In this document: positions 38,376 to 47,147 of the stretch, piece after piece
Position numbering within the stretch: position 1 is the stretch's first letter
How the letters are laid out: each line of letters opens with the position of its first letter
Origin: an uncultured Flavobacteriaceae bacterium
Lineage (GTDB): Bacteria > Bacteroidota > Bacteroidia > Flavobacteriales > Flavobacteriaceae
Direction of reading: 5' to 3'
DNA: 50,551 nucleotides
NCBI GenBank assembly: GCA_937773465.1
Contig: CALJVK010000006.1
Location: 1-50,551 of the forward strand
Made by a program: the position numbers and the translations under genes
The notes under the pieces: generated by a model
Database searches by the model: none
What the model was told of the DNA's origin: nothing
The model's input: the letters and a program-made list of their open reading frames with translations, nothing else

Positions 38376-39683
38376 TTAATAGTTTTTAATATTTATTCTT
38401 TTCAAAAGCAAAGCACCTGTCAAAAAAATAAATACAAAAACTAAAATAGAAGTTCTCATACTTCCAGTTATTTGATCTACAAAAGCAAATAATGTCATTC
38501 CAAATACGATACTAATTTTTTGTGAAACATCAAAAAAGCTAAAATATGATGTCGTGTTATCAGTTTTTGGGATCATCTTTGAAAACGTGGATCTTGATAA
38601 AGCCTGAATGCCACCCATAATTAGTCCGACAAAAGCAGCAGCAATATAAAACTCTATGGGTTCAGTAATAAAATAGCCACCAATACATAGTAAAGCCCAA
38701 ATCAGATTTAATAATATAAGAATCTGTATATTTCCGAATTTCTCAGATAATTTTGAAGTTATCATTGCTCCAAACATAGCAATTAATTGAATTAATAAAA
38801 TACTGACTATTAATCCAATAGTTTTTTCATCTTTTGGCCAGTTGACTTCCTGTTCTCCAAAATAAGCAGCGATTAACAATACGGTTTGAAGCGCAGAACT
38901 GTAAACAAAAAATGCAATCAAATATTTTTTAATAACTATTATGTTTTTCAATTCATTCCAAACTTCTATAAGCTCCTTAAATCCATTCCAAATCACATCT
39001 TTAATAATTTTCTTTTTTTGATTTTGATCCGGCAAGTGATAAAATGTATACTGGCTAAATAACATCCACCATATACCAACAGAAATAAAAGAATATCTCA
39101 TTGCTATTAACTCTGGATTTTCACCTGATATTCCGAAATAAGAGGGATATAAAACCATCGATAAATCAAAAATTAATAATAATACACTTCCGAAATAACC
39201 CAACGCATATCCTTTAGCACTAATAAAGTCCTGTTGATGTTTAAGTGCAATATCAGGAAGATAGGAGTTATAGAAAACCAAGCTAGCCCAAAAGGAAATT
39301 AAAGCAGTAAAATAAAAAAACAATCCAATGTAAATATTATTTAGATCGAACCAATAAAGTCCAATACAGGATAATGATCCAACATAACAAAATGTTTTTA
39401 AAAAAGTTTTTTTATTACCCATATAGTCTGCTATTCCAGACAAAAGTGGAGTAATAAATGATAATATTACAAATGCAAAAGCAGTTAAAAAACTAATTAA
39501 AGCAGTATTTTTAAAATTAAAACCTAAAAGTTCTATGTACAAATCATCAAAAAAAAGTGCTCCGTAATAGATCGGAAAAACAGCCGAAGAAATTACTAAA
39601 GGGTAAGCAGAATTAGCCCAGTCATATAATGCCCAAGCATTTAGCAATTTCTTATCCCCTTTTTTATATTGATTTTTTATCAT
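38376..39683 (-). CDS. UMF1-type MFS transporter
   Basis: A 435-residue membrane protein with about 12 hydrophobic segments. The N-terminus NAWALYDWANSAYPLVISS and VFPIYYGALF is characteristic of the UMF1 / Atg22-like branch of the major facilitator superfamily. The conserved FITPLLSGIADYMGNKKTFL loop and GGIQALSRSTFSKMIPK in the C-terminal half fit this branch. The substrate is not known for bacterial members. It lies upstream of lon on the same strand, but lon has its own probable promoter. The frame is intact. Confidence 0.9.
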   Translation of the reverse strand: MIKNQYKKGDKKLLNAWALYDWANSAYPLVISSAVFPIYYGALFFDDLYIELLGFNFKNTALISFLTAFAFVILSFITPLLSGIADYMGNKKTFLKTFCYVGSLSCIGLYWFDLNNIYIGLFFYFTALISFWASLVFYNSYLPDIALKHQQDFISAKGYALGYFGSVLLLIFDLSMVLYPSYFGISGENPELIAMRYSFISVGIWWMLFSQYTFYHLPDQNQKKKIIKDVIWNGFKELIEVWNELKNIIVIKKYLIAFFVYSSALQTVLLIAAYFGEQEVNWPKDEKTIGLIVSILLIQLIAMFGAMITSKLSEKFGNIQILILLNLIWALLCIGGYFITEPIEFYIAAAFVGLIMGGIQALSRSTFSKMIPKTDNTTSYFSFFDVSQKISIVFGMTLFAFVDQITGSMRTSILVFVFIFLTGALLLKRINIKNY

Positions 39684-39763
39684 TATTAGGTATCAAATGC
39701 AATATAGTTAATTGATATATGATTATATTAAAATTAATAATTATTTTCGCACTTGAAAAAGAA

Positions 39764-40135
39764 ATGAGATTTTTAGCATTGTTTATATTACTTATTGTCA
39801 ATCAGGGCTGTGAAAACATTCCAAATAGCAATAAAATTACTTATGATAAAAATAGCACGTATATATGTTCTAAATGCGGTTCGTCGTTATATAATGAAAA
39901 TGAACTTTTTTACGAAAATGATTTAAGTAAAGATTTTATTAATTCCATTGAAAAAAAAGTTAAAGTTTTTGATACCCTTTATGGAAAAAACTATGATTTA
40001 GAAAGCAATAAATCAAAAAGTGAACTTTTTTGCACGAAATGTGATAGTAAATTAGGCAACCTTATTTCAGATGATAAAGGGCAAAGACATTGTATTGATA
40101 AAAATGCAATAATTTTAAAAAAATTAATTAAATGA
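39764..40135 (+). CDS. MsrB-like zinc-ribbon lipoprotein, probably not a reductase
   Basis: A 123-residue protein starting MRFLALFILLIVNQGC, a lipoprotein signal with the lipid cysteine at about residue 16. An upstream in-frame start would add 15 residues before the signal and is unlikely. Two CxxC pairs (YICSKCGSSLYNENEL and LFCTKCDSKLGNLI) match the zinc-binding pairs of MsrB, and the C-terminal RHCIDKNAIIL aligns with the catalytic-cysteine RYCINSAAL of MsrB. The CGWPSF substrate loop is missing, and the MsrB GHVF histidine is GNLI here. So it looks like an MsrB relative that has kept zinc and the cysteine but lost substrate residues. It overlaps the true msrB as ATGA. Confidence 0.75.
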   Translation: MRFLALFILLIVNQGCENIPNSNKITYDKNSTYICSKCGSSLYNENELFYENDLSKDFINSIEKKVKVFDTLYGKNYDLESNKSKSELFCTKCDSKLGNLISDDKGQRHCIDKNAIILKKLIK

Positions 40136-40590
40136 AAAACATTAATTATACGCTTATTTTATTAGCACTTTTAGTTACAAGTATAAATTTTTCACAAAAC
40201 AACGAAAAAATGATAAAAACAGATAAGGAATGGAAGAATTCACTTAGTGAAATGAGCTATCAAGTGCTTAGAAACTCATACACAGAAAGACCGTATACAG
40301 GTGAGTATAATCTTCATTTTGAAAAAGGATCCTATAATTGTAAAGGATGTAATCAAAAATTGTTCGAGAGTAATGATAAATATGAAAGTAACTGTGGTTG
40401 GCCAAGTTTTGACCAAGCAATACCAGGCAGAATAACCTACATAAAAGATTACTCTCTTAACATGAACAGAATAGAAGTTAAATGCTCAAAATGTGACGGA
40501 CATTTAGGACATGTATTCAATGATGGACCTAAAGAAACAACAGGAAAAAGATATTGTATAAACTCAGCTGCATTATCTTTTAATAAATAA
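40132..40590 (+). CDS. msrB: Peptide-methionine (R)-S-oxide reductase, exported
   Basis: A 152-residue MsrB with an N-terminal signal peptide (MKNINYTLILLALLVTSINF then SQ), so it works in the periplasm or on the surface. The start of the domain is EWKNSLSEMSYQVLRNSYTE. Zinc pairs are CKGCNQ and CSKCDG. The substrate loop is NCGWPSFDQA, then HLGHVFNDGP, and the catalytic cysteine is in KRYCINSAALSF. All residues for reduction of methionine-R-sulfoxide are in place. It is translated together with the MsrB-like lipoprotein gene, and lpdA follows six bases later. Confidence 0.95.
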   Translation: MKNINYTLILLALLVTSINFSQNNEKMIKTDKEWKNSLSEMSYQVLRNSYTERPYTGEYNLHFEKGSYNCKGCNQKLFESNDKYESNCGWPSFDQAIPGRITYIKDYSLNMNRIEVKCSKCDGHLGHVFNDGPKETTGKRYCINSAALSFNK

Positions 40591-40596
40591 TTAATT

Positions 40597-41994
40597 ATGG
40601 AAAAATTTGATTTAATAGTTTTAGGAAGTGGTCCGGGTGGATATGTAACTGCAATAAGAGCTTCTCAGTTAGGTTTAAAGACTGCAATAGTTGAAAAGGA
40701 AAGTTTAGGTGGGGTTTGTTTGAACTGGGGCTGTATTCCAACAAAAGCGCTTTTAAAGTCTGCACAGGTTTTTGAATATATAAAACACTCTGAAGATTAT
40801 GGGATAACAGTTGAAAAATTCGATAAAAATTTTGACGGAGTTATAAGTAGAAGTAGAAAAGTTGCTCAAACAATGAGTAAAGGAGTGAATTTTTTAATGA
40901 AAAAAAATAAAATCACCGTTTTTAATGGTTTTGGCAAACTTTCTAAAAATAAAAAAATTAACATTATTGATCAAAATGGATCTGAAACTGAAATTTCAGG
41001 TGATAAAATAATTATTGCTACAGGAGCTAGGTCTAGAGAATTACCATTTTTAAAAAAAGATGGTAAAAAAATAATTGGTTACCGAGAAGCTATGACGCTT
41101 GAAAAGCAACCAAAAGATATCGTAATAGTAGGTTCAGGAGCAATTGGAATTGAATTCGCTTATTTTTATAACTCAATGGGAACTTCTGTAACAATAGTTG
41201 AATATCTGGATAGAATTGTCCCTGTAGAGGATTCAGAAATATCAAAAGAGTTAGAGAAAAGTTTAAAGAGGAAAGGAATCAATATTTTAACTTCAACTGA
41301 AGTTGAAAAAGCAGAAATTAATAGTTCCAACTCAGTTGATGTGACATTGAAGACCTCTAAAGGTGAAAAAAGCATCATTAATACTGAAATTGTTCTAAGC
41401 GCAGTAGGAATCAAAACTAATATCGAAAATATTGGTTTAAAGGATTTAGGAATTAAAACTGAAAAAGATAAAATTTTAGTAGATGATTTTTACATGACTA
41501 ATTTGAAAGACTATTATGCTATTGGTGACGTAGTTAAAGGTCAGGCACTTGCACATGTTGCCTCGGCAGAGGGAATATTGTGTGTTGAGAAAATTGCTGG
41601 ACATGACGTAAATCCTTTAGATTATAATAATATTCCAGGCTGTACATATTGTAGCCCTGAAATTGCTTCAGTCGGCTATACTGAACAGCAAGCAATTGAT
41701 AATGGTTATGAAATTAAAATTGGAAAATTTCCGTTTTCAGCATCTGGAAAAGCACAGACCTCTGGAAAAACTGAAGGATTTGTAAAAGTAATTTTTGACG
41801 CTAAGTATGGAGAATGGTTAGGCTGTCATATGATTGGAGAAGGTGTTACTGATATGATAGCAGAAGCTGTTGTTGGTAGAAAACTGGAAACTACAGGATA
41901 TGAAATTCTAAAAACGGTTCATCCTCACCCAACAATGAGTGAAGCTGTAATGGAAGCTGTAGCTGCAGCATATGATGAAGTGATTCATTTGTAA
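40597..41994 (+). CDS. lpdA: Dihydrolipoyl dehydrogenase
   Basis: A 465-residue flavoprotein disulfide reductase, the E3 subunit of 2-oxoacid dehydrogenase complexes. The FAD-binding LIVLGSGPGGYVTAIRASQLG, the redox-active pair in GGVCLNWGCIPTKALLKSA, the NAD-binding IVIVGSGAIGIEFAYFYNSMG, the second FAD block YYAIGDVVKGQALAHVASAEG and the C-terminal His-Glu pair in TVHPHPTMSEAVMEA are all intact. It has no lipoyl domain. It follows msrB by six bases. A shared role in disulfide chemistry is possible, but no complex subunits are here. Confidence 0.95.
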   Translation: MEKFDLIVLGSGPGGYVTAIRASQLGLKTAIVEKESLGGVCLNWGCIPTKALLKSAQVFEYIKHSEDYGITVEKFDKNFDGVISRSRKVAQTMSKGVNFLMKKNKITVFNGFGKLSKNKKINIIDQNGSETEISGDKIIIATGARSRELPFLKKDGKKIIGYREAMTLEKQPKDIVIVGSGAIGIEFAYFYNSMGTSVTIVEYLDRIVPVEDSEISKELEKSLKRKGINILTSTEVEKAEINSSNSVDVTLKTSKGEKSIINTEIVLSAVGIKTNIENIGLKDLGIKTEKDKILVDDFYMTNLKDYYAIGDVVKGQALAHVASAEGILCVEKIAGHDVNPLDYNNIPGCTYCSPEIASVGYTEQQAIDNGYEIKIGKFPFSASGKAQTSGKTEGFVKVIFDAKYGEWLGCHMIGEGVTDMIAEAVVGRKLETTGYEILKTVHPHPTMSEAVMEAVAAAYDEVIHL

Positions 41995-41996
41995 TA

Positions 41997-42413
41997 TCAC
42001 TGATTAAAGCTTTCTATCGCTAAATCATAACTTTTAAGTCCGAATCCAAGAATTATCCCTTTGACATGTGAACTCAGAAAAGACTTGTGTCTGAAATCTT
42101 CTCTTGAATAAGTATTTGAAATATGAACTTCAATAACTGGACACGAAATTGATCTGATAGCATCTCCTATTCCAACAGAGGTATGAGTATATGCAGCTGC
42201 ATTTATAATAATTCCATCAAAATCAAAACCAACCTCTTGAATTTTATCAATAAGCTCACCTTCAATATTTGACTGAAAATAACATAATTCAAAATTATCA
42301 AATTTAATTTTTAGTTTTTTAAAATAATCATCAAAACTCTGATCACCATAAATGTTTTGCTCTCTTTTACCTAACAGATTTAAATTAGGACCATTAATAA
42401 TTTGTATTTTCAT
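41997..42413 (-). CDS. aroQ: 3-dehydroquinate dehydratase type II
   Basis: A 138-residue dodecameric shikimate-pathway enzyme. The N-terminus IQIINGPNLNLLGKREQNIYG carries the catalytic Tyr and the Arg of the mobile loop. INAAAYTHTSVGIGDAI supplies substrate contacts, EVHISNTYSREDFRHKSF carries the catalytic His and Arg, and GIILGFGLKSYDLAI closes the protein. Complete and normal in length. Its end is convergent with lpdA (two bases apart), and it is divergent from the recombinase gene across 52 bases. Confidence 0.95.
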   Translation of the reverse strand: MKIQIINGPNLNLLGKREQNIYGDQSFDDYFKKLKIKFDNFELCYFQSNIEGELIDKIQEVGFDFDGIIINAAAYTHTSVGIGDAIRSISCPVIEVHISNTYSREDFRHKSFLSSHVKGIILGFGLKSYDLAIESFNQ

Positions 42414-42465
42414 TGAAAATTATAAAGTTTAAATATAATATTTAATTTACATTTTAAAAGAAATA

Positions 42466-43368
42466 ATGAAGTGGGAAAAATTAATTAAAGAATTTAAAAA
42501 CTATTTGATAATTGAAAGAAATTTATCAAAAAATACAATTGATAGTTATTTATTTGATCTTAAAAAATTAAAATTATTTTTAAATTCAAAAAATTCAAAC
42601 ATTAATCCACTTAAGATTAATGAATCATTAGCTAAAGAATTTATATATCAAATTTCAAAAAAAGTAAAGTCATCTACTCAAGCTAGAATAATTTCTGGTA
42701 TTAAAAGATTTTACGATTATATAATATTAGAAGAACTAATGAACGAAAATCCATTTCAAAATATAGAAACGCCCAAAATAGGCACTACACTTCCCGTAAC
42801 ACTCACCACTGACGAAATAGATAAAATTATTAATAGTATAGATGATAAATCTAAAAATAAACTTAGAAATATAGCATTACTAGAAGTTCTTTACAGTTGC
42901 GGATTAAGAGTGTCTGAGTTAATAACATTAAAAATTTCTGATTTATTTTTTAAGGAATCTTTAATCAAAGTTACAGGGAAAGGAAATAAAGAAAGGTTTG
43001 TCCCGATTAGTTATGAAGCTAAAAATTATATTGATAATTATATTATTCAAAAAAGAAATTCACAAAAAATTAAAAAAGGACACGAAGATACCTTGTTTAT
43101 AAATGAGAGAGGAAGTGGATTGACCAGAGTTATGATCTATTTAATTATTAATGATTTAAATAAAATAGCGGGTATTAAGAAAAAAATTGGTCCGCATACA
43201 TTTAGACACTCATTTGCAACACACCTATTAGAAAATGGAGCTGATTTAATTACAATTCAAAATATGCTAGGGCATGAAAACATTATTACAACCGAAAGAT
43301 ACCTACATGTAAATAAAAAACATCTTGTAGAATTAATGAGTAAATTTCATCCAAGAAATAGTATGTAA
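42466..43368 (+). CDS. Tyrosine recombinase XerC/XerD type
   Basis: A 300-residue tyrosine recombinase that resolves chromosome dimers at dif. The N-terminal SAM-like domain (FKNYLIIERNLSKNTIDSYLF) is complete. Catalytic residues are the Arg in LRVSELITL, the Lys after KVTGKGNKER, the HTFRHSFATHLLENGADL block (His/Arg), LGHENI (His) and the nucleophilic Tyr in TTERYLHV. XerD/XerC assignment needs the dif partner. This lone chromosomal copy next to aroQ is the usual Flavobacteria arrangement, not a mobile element. Confidence 0.93.
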   Translation: MKWEKLIKEFKNYLIIERNLSKNTIDSYLFDLKKLKLFLNSKNSNINPLKINESLAKEFIYQISKKVKSSTQARIISGIKRFYDYIILEELMNENPFQNIETPKIGTTLPVTLTTDEIDKIINSIDDKSKNKLRNIALLEVLYSCGLRVSELITLKISDLFFKESLIKVTGKGNKERFVPISYEAKNYIDNYIIQKRNSQKIKKGHEDTLFINERGSGLTRVMIYLIINDLNKIAGIKKKIGPHTFRHSFATHLLENGADLITIQNMLGHENIITTERYLHVNKKHLVELMSKFHPRNSM

Positions 43369-43369
43369 G

Positions 43370-44074
43370 TTATTTTCTTTCTATTAATCTAAATCCTTCA
43401 CCGTGAATATTTTCAATTTCAAGCCTATCATCTTTTTGCAAATATTTTCTAATTTTAGCAATGTATACATCCATACTTCTTGATGTAAAATAATTGTCAT
43501 CATTCCATATTTTTATTAAAGCTAATTCACGAGGCATTAAATCATTTAGATGATTTAAAAGCAACTTTAAAAGTTCGTTTTCTTTAGGAGATAATTTAAC
43601 TTCTTTATCATCATTATATTTAAGAATCCTTAATTTAGAATTGAATTTAAAATCCGCAAATTCGTAAAGAAATTTTATGTTATTATCAGAGCTTGATATT
43701 TTTTTTCGTTTGAATATTGTTTTGATTTTTAAAAGGAGAATGTCTGAATCAAAAGGTTTTGTCAAATAATCATCTGCTCCTAATTTATAACCTTTCAAAA
43801 CATCATCTTTTAAAGTTTTAGCAGTTAAAAAAAACAATGGAACATCTTTATTCAAATCCCTAATTTCTTTTGCCAAAGTAAACCCGTCTTTAAATGGTAA
43901 CATAACATCCAGAATACATAATCCAAAACTATTTTTTTTAAATTTTTCAAGTCCCTCTATTCCATTTTTAGCTAAAGTAACATTGTAAGAATGTAATTTT
44001 AAAAAATCATTGAGAATAGCACCGAAATTAACGTCGTCTTCAACAAGTAAAATATTTTTATCGTTATTTTTCAT
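43370..44074 (-). CDS. OmpR-family response regulator
   Basis: A 234-residue two-component regulator. The receiver domain has the acid pair in LVEDDVNFG, phosphoacceptor Asp in LCILDVMLPFKDG (about residue 54), FFLTAKT and the conserved Lys in DDYLTKPFD. The C-terminal winged helix (PKENELLKLLLNHL, then YFTSRSMDVYIAKIRKYL) binds DNA. It is RprY-like in composition. The start is five bases from the kinase stop on the same strand, so the two form a system. The target genes are not visible. Confidence 0.94.
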   Translation of the reverse strand: MKNNDKNILLVEDDVNFGAILNDFLKLHSYNVTLAKNGIEGLEKFKKNSFGLCILDVMLPFKDGFTLAKEIRDLNKDVPLFFLTAKTLKDDVLKGYKLGADDYLTKPFDSDILLLKIKTIFKRKKISSSDNNIKFLYEFADFKFNSKLRILKYNDDKEVKLSPKENELLKLLLNHLNDLMPRELALIKIWNDDNYFTSRSMDVYIAKIRKYLQKDDRLEIENIHGEGFRLIERK

Positions 44075-44079
44075 ATAAT

Positions 44080-45660
44080 TTAAATATTAACAGGTAATTT
44101 AATCACAAAAGTACTCCCTTCACCTTCAATACTATCAACATTAATTGTACCAAAGTGAAGATCAATTATTTTTTTCACATATGACAATCCTAATCCGTGT
44201 CCTTTTACATTATGAACATTACCTTTTGTTTCCCTATAAAATTTATCAAAGATCTTTTCTTTAACATCTTTACTCATACCCATTCCTTTATCAGAAATTT
44301 TTATAAAAATATGACCTGATTCATTGTAAGTAGAAACTTTTATTTCTGGAATGTCATTAGAATATTTAATTGAATTTTCAAGAATATTAACAACGACATT
44401 AATCAAATCTTCGTGAGAACCCATAATATTGAACTGACTAGCAACTAATTCATGAACAATTAAAGCATTTCTACTTTTTAATAATAATTTTAAATGAACA
44501 AAAGATTCTTTAATAATGTCGTGAGTATTACAATCAATTTTTTTAATTATATTTTCTTTTTTTTCTAACTGAGATATTCTTAAAACATTTTCAACTTGGT
44601 TATTCATTCTCTCATTTTCATCTTTAATCATCATTAGATATTGTGATCTCTTTTTTAAATCATTTTTAACATTTACATTTTCAATAGCATCAATTGCTAA
44701 TTTAATTGTAGCAATTGGAGTCTTAAATTCGTGTGTCATATTATTTATAAAGTCGGACTTGATTTCTGAAACCTTTTTTTGTTTTAAAATTTGAAATATA
44801 GTTGATGCAAAAGTTATAATAATAGCCAAAGTAAAAAGTAATGAAAGTAAAATCAAAGTAGTTAAAGATGATCTTAAAAATATCTTTCTTTCAGGAAAAG
44901 CAATCACTAATTCAAATTCACTATCTCCATTTTCATTTACAAATAAAGGAGACTTATACTTTCTCAAACCTTCTAAATTCGTATAATTATCCGATCCAAC
45001 TTTTGTAGCAAATGACCCATTAAAAACCCTATACTGAAAAGGAATATCAATATCCCTATCTCTTAATTCTCTCTGTAACAAAAGTTCTAGTTCGATATTG
45101 GTTAATCTTCTGTGAATTGGTTTTAAAGCAGCCAATTCCATAAATACTGATGCGTATTTAGCTTTATCCATTAAAGACAATCTTTCTACTCTTTGAAGCC
45201 TCTCAATTGAACTCATATTTTGCATTTCTCTGTCAAAAGCTTCATCAATAATAGTAGTTGTCTTTATACCTTTATATTCAATAATTGAAGTTGTATCTAA
45301 TGATTCCTGATTAAAAAGTTTGGAAGACACGTTATAGTCTTCTTCTAAAATTCCATGAGAATATATATAAGTTTGATTGGTGTTTTCATTTCTATCAACG
45401 AATTTAAAAACAGCGCTAAGTTGTGACTCCTTCGGAGAACCTATACTATCTATTAATTTTTGATAAACCGCAAGGTAATCTCTCATTTCTCTACTTTGTA
45501 TTTGCTCTGAAACAGATTTTAAAGCTTGATTGATATTTAACGAGAATTGTCTTTCTTTGTTATCAAGAGTAGTTTTTATCCAAAATCCCTGTACAAAAAT
45601 AATTCCAACCAAAGCGAAAGTCATTATTGCAATAAGGGGGAAAAATATTTTTTTATTCAT
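44080..45660 (-). CDS. Sensor histidine kinase
   Basis: A 526-residue membrane sensor kinase. The first transmembrane helix is at 6-27 (LIAIMTFALVGIIFVQGFW), and a second lies near 268-290 (TLILLSLLFTLAIIITFASTI), leaving a periplasmic sensor of about 240 residues. The H-box is NNMTHEFKTPIATIKLAI. The N-box is VVNILENSIKYSND. The G1/G2 boxes are KISDKGMGMSKDV and VKGHGLGLSYVKKI. The signal is unknown. The periplasmic region resembles RprX-type kinases. It is paired with the response regulator just downstream. Confidence 0.94.
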   Translation of the reverse strand: MNKKIFFPLIAIMTFALVGIIFVQGFWIKTTLDNKERQFSLNINQALKSVSEQIQSREMRDYLAVYQKLIDSIGSPKESQLSAVFKFVDRNENTNQTYIYSHGILEEDYNVSSKLFNQESLDTTSIIEYKGIKTTTIIDEAFDREMQNMSSIERLQRVERLSLMDKAKYASVFMELAALKPIHRRLTNIELELLLQRELRDRDIDIPFQYRVFNGSFATKVGSDNYTNLEGLRKYKSPLFVNENGDSEFELVIAFPERKIFLRSSLTTLILLSLLFTLAIIITFASTIFQILKQKKVSEIKSDFINNMTHEFKTPIATIKLAIDAIENVNVKNDLKKRSQYLMMIKDENERMNNQVENVLRISQLEKKENIIKKIDCNTHDIIKESFVHLKLLLKSRNALIVHELVASQFNIMGSHEDLINVVVNILENSIKYSNDIPEIKVSTYNESGHIFIKISDKGMGMSKDVKEKIFDKFYRETKGNVHNVKGHGLGLSYVKKIIDLHFGTINVDSIEGEGSTFVIKLPVNI

Positions 45661-45667
45661 AATCTAA

Positions 45668-46255
45668 TTAAACAAAAATAGAATTAAAATGATTTATCAA
45701 TGATGAAACTAATTTTCGATTTTCATTTACTGAACTATTTTCAAAGACATAATCAGCTAATGGAATTTTTTTTTGATCTGGCCATTGATTATTAATTTTC
45801 AATAAAACATCATTTTTTTCAATATTATCTCTTTTAATAACTCTTTCAATTCTTTTATTAATATCAGATATAACTAAAATATTATAATCGTTTAATTTGT
45901 ATGATCCTGATTCAAAAATCAGAGCCGATTCATATATGACAAAATCATTATTTAATCTACTTTTCCAATTAATAAAATCATCAAAAACTTCAGGATGAAC
46001 AATGGAATTAATTTTATTCAAAGCAGATGAATCATTGAAAATCAGATTTGAAATATATTTTTTATTAAGAAATCCATTAGAATAGGCAGAAGATCCAAAA
46101 AATTCAATCAATTTTGCCTTTAAAACTTTTGAACTATTCATTAAAATTTTTGCTCTTGTATCTGAATCGTAAACAGGGATAGAATTACATTTGAATTCTT
46201 TTGAAATTGTAGATTTCCCCGAACCGATTCCGCCTGTTAAACCAATTATTTTCAT
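45668..46255 (-). CDS. coaE: Dephospho-CoA kinase
   Basis: A 195-residue P-loop kinase, the last step of coenzyme A synthesis. The N-terminus MKIIGLTGGIGSGKSTIS carries Walker A, followed by PVYDSDTRAKILM, the acceptor region HPEVFDDFINW, VIYESALIFESG and the lid KRIERVIKRD. The length is normal. It lies seven bases upstream of the kinase gene, possibly in the same transcript, and with panB and coaBC gives a partial CoA pathway in this window. Confidence 0.95.
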   Translation of the reverse strand: MKIIGLTGGIGSGKSTISKEFKCNSIPVYDSDTRAKILMNSSKVLKAKLIEFFGSSAYSNGFLNKKYISNLIFNDSSALNKINSIVHPEVFDDFINWKSRLNNDFVIYESALIFESGSYKLNDYNILVISDINKRIERVIKRDNIEKNDVLLKINNQWPDQKKIPLADYVFENSSVNENRKLVSSLINHFNSIFV

Positions 46256-46296
46256 AAGTATTATTACAAAATTAACTGAAGTTTTATTAAAAGAAT

Positions 46297-47121
46297 TTAA
46301 TCTTTGTTAGTAGAAGAAACTATATCAATAATTTCTTGACTCACTCCTACATTTGAAAAACCTCCATCATTATATAAATTTTGAAGAGTTACCCTTTTAG
46401 TTAAATCAGAAAAAAGAGTTACTGTATAATTTGCACAATCTAAAGCGGTAGCATTTCCTAAAGGAGACATCTTTTCAGCATAAGTGATAAAACCATCAAA
46501 TCCAGTAACACCTTTTCCAGCTGTAGTTGGAGTAGGAGATTGAGAAATTGTATTAACCCTTACTTTTTTATCTTTACCAAAAAAATATCCAAAGCTTCTT
46601 GCGATAGACTCTAAATAAGCCTTATTATCTGCCATATCATTGTAATTAGGAAAAACTCTTTGAGCAGCTATGTAAGATAATGCAACAATACTTGACCATT
46701 CGTTCATAGCATCGAGTTTATATAAACTCTGCAATAGCTTGTGAAAAGAAACCGCAGAAACATCCCATCCTTTTCCAGTCCAATCATGATTCAAATCAGT
46801 GTAGTGTTTTCCTTTTCTTACATTTACAGACATACCAATTGAATGAAGAACAAAATCAATTTTTCCGTCAAAAATTTCTAAAGTTTGATTGATTAAATTT
46901 TCTAGATCTTCAATTTTAGTCGCATCAGCAGGGATAAGTTTTGAATTTGTCTTTTTAGCAAGTTGATCAACATTCCCCATTCTAAGTGCTATAGGCGCAT
47001 TAGTTAAAACAAATTCACCTCCTTCTTCAAATACTCTTTCAGCTGTTTTCCATGCTATTGAATTTTCATCCAAAGCACCAAAAATTATTCCTTTCTTTCC
47101 TTTTAAAAGATTATAAGACAT
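46297..47121 (-). CDS. fabI: Enoyl-[acyl-carrier-protein] reductase (NADH)
   Basis: A 274-residue short-chain dehydrogenase of the fatty-acid elongation cycle. The N-terminus MSYNLLKGKKGIIFGALDEN with SIAWKTAERVF replaces the usual GXGXXG, typical of FabI. FVLHSIGMSVNVRKGKHYTD and VALSYIAAQRVFPNYNDMADNK follow; the catalytic pair is Tyr and Lys in YNDMADNK (six residues apart). The SQSPTPTTAGKGVTGF loop binds substrate. It is intact and sits downstream of recN on the same strand, as in related genomes. Confidence 0.95.
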   Translation of the reverse strand: MSYNLLKGKKGIIFGALDENSIAWKTAERVFEEGGEFVLTNAPIALRMGNVDQLAKKTNSKLIPADATKIEDLENLINQTLEIFDGKIDFVLHSIGMSVNVRKGKHYTDLNHDWTGKGWDVSAVSFHKLLQSLYKLDAMNEWSSIVALSYIAAQRVFPNYNDMADNKAYLESIARSFGYFFGKDKKVRVNTISQSPTPTTAGKGVTGFDGFITYAEKMSPLGNATALDCANYTVTLFSDLTKRVTLQNLYNDGGFSNVGVSQEIIDIVSSTNKD

Positions 47122-47147
47122 ATAAAATATTTTGTGTAAATATAATA

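Noticed and set aside
42466..43368. Integrase of a mobile element
   Set aside because: It is a full-length XerC/D-type recombinase between housekeeping genes, with no flanking repeats, att sites or phage genes.
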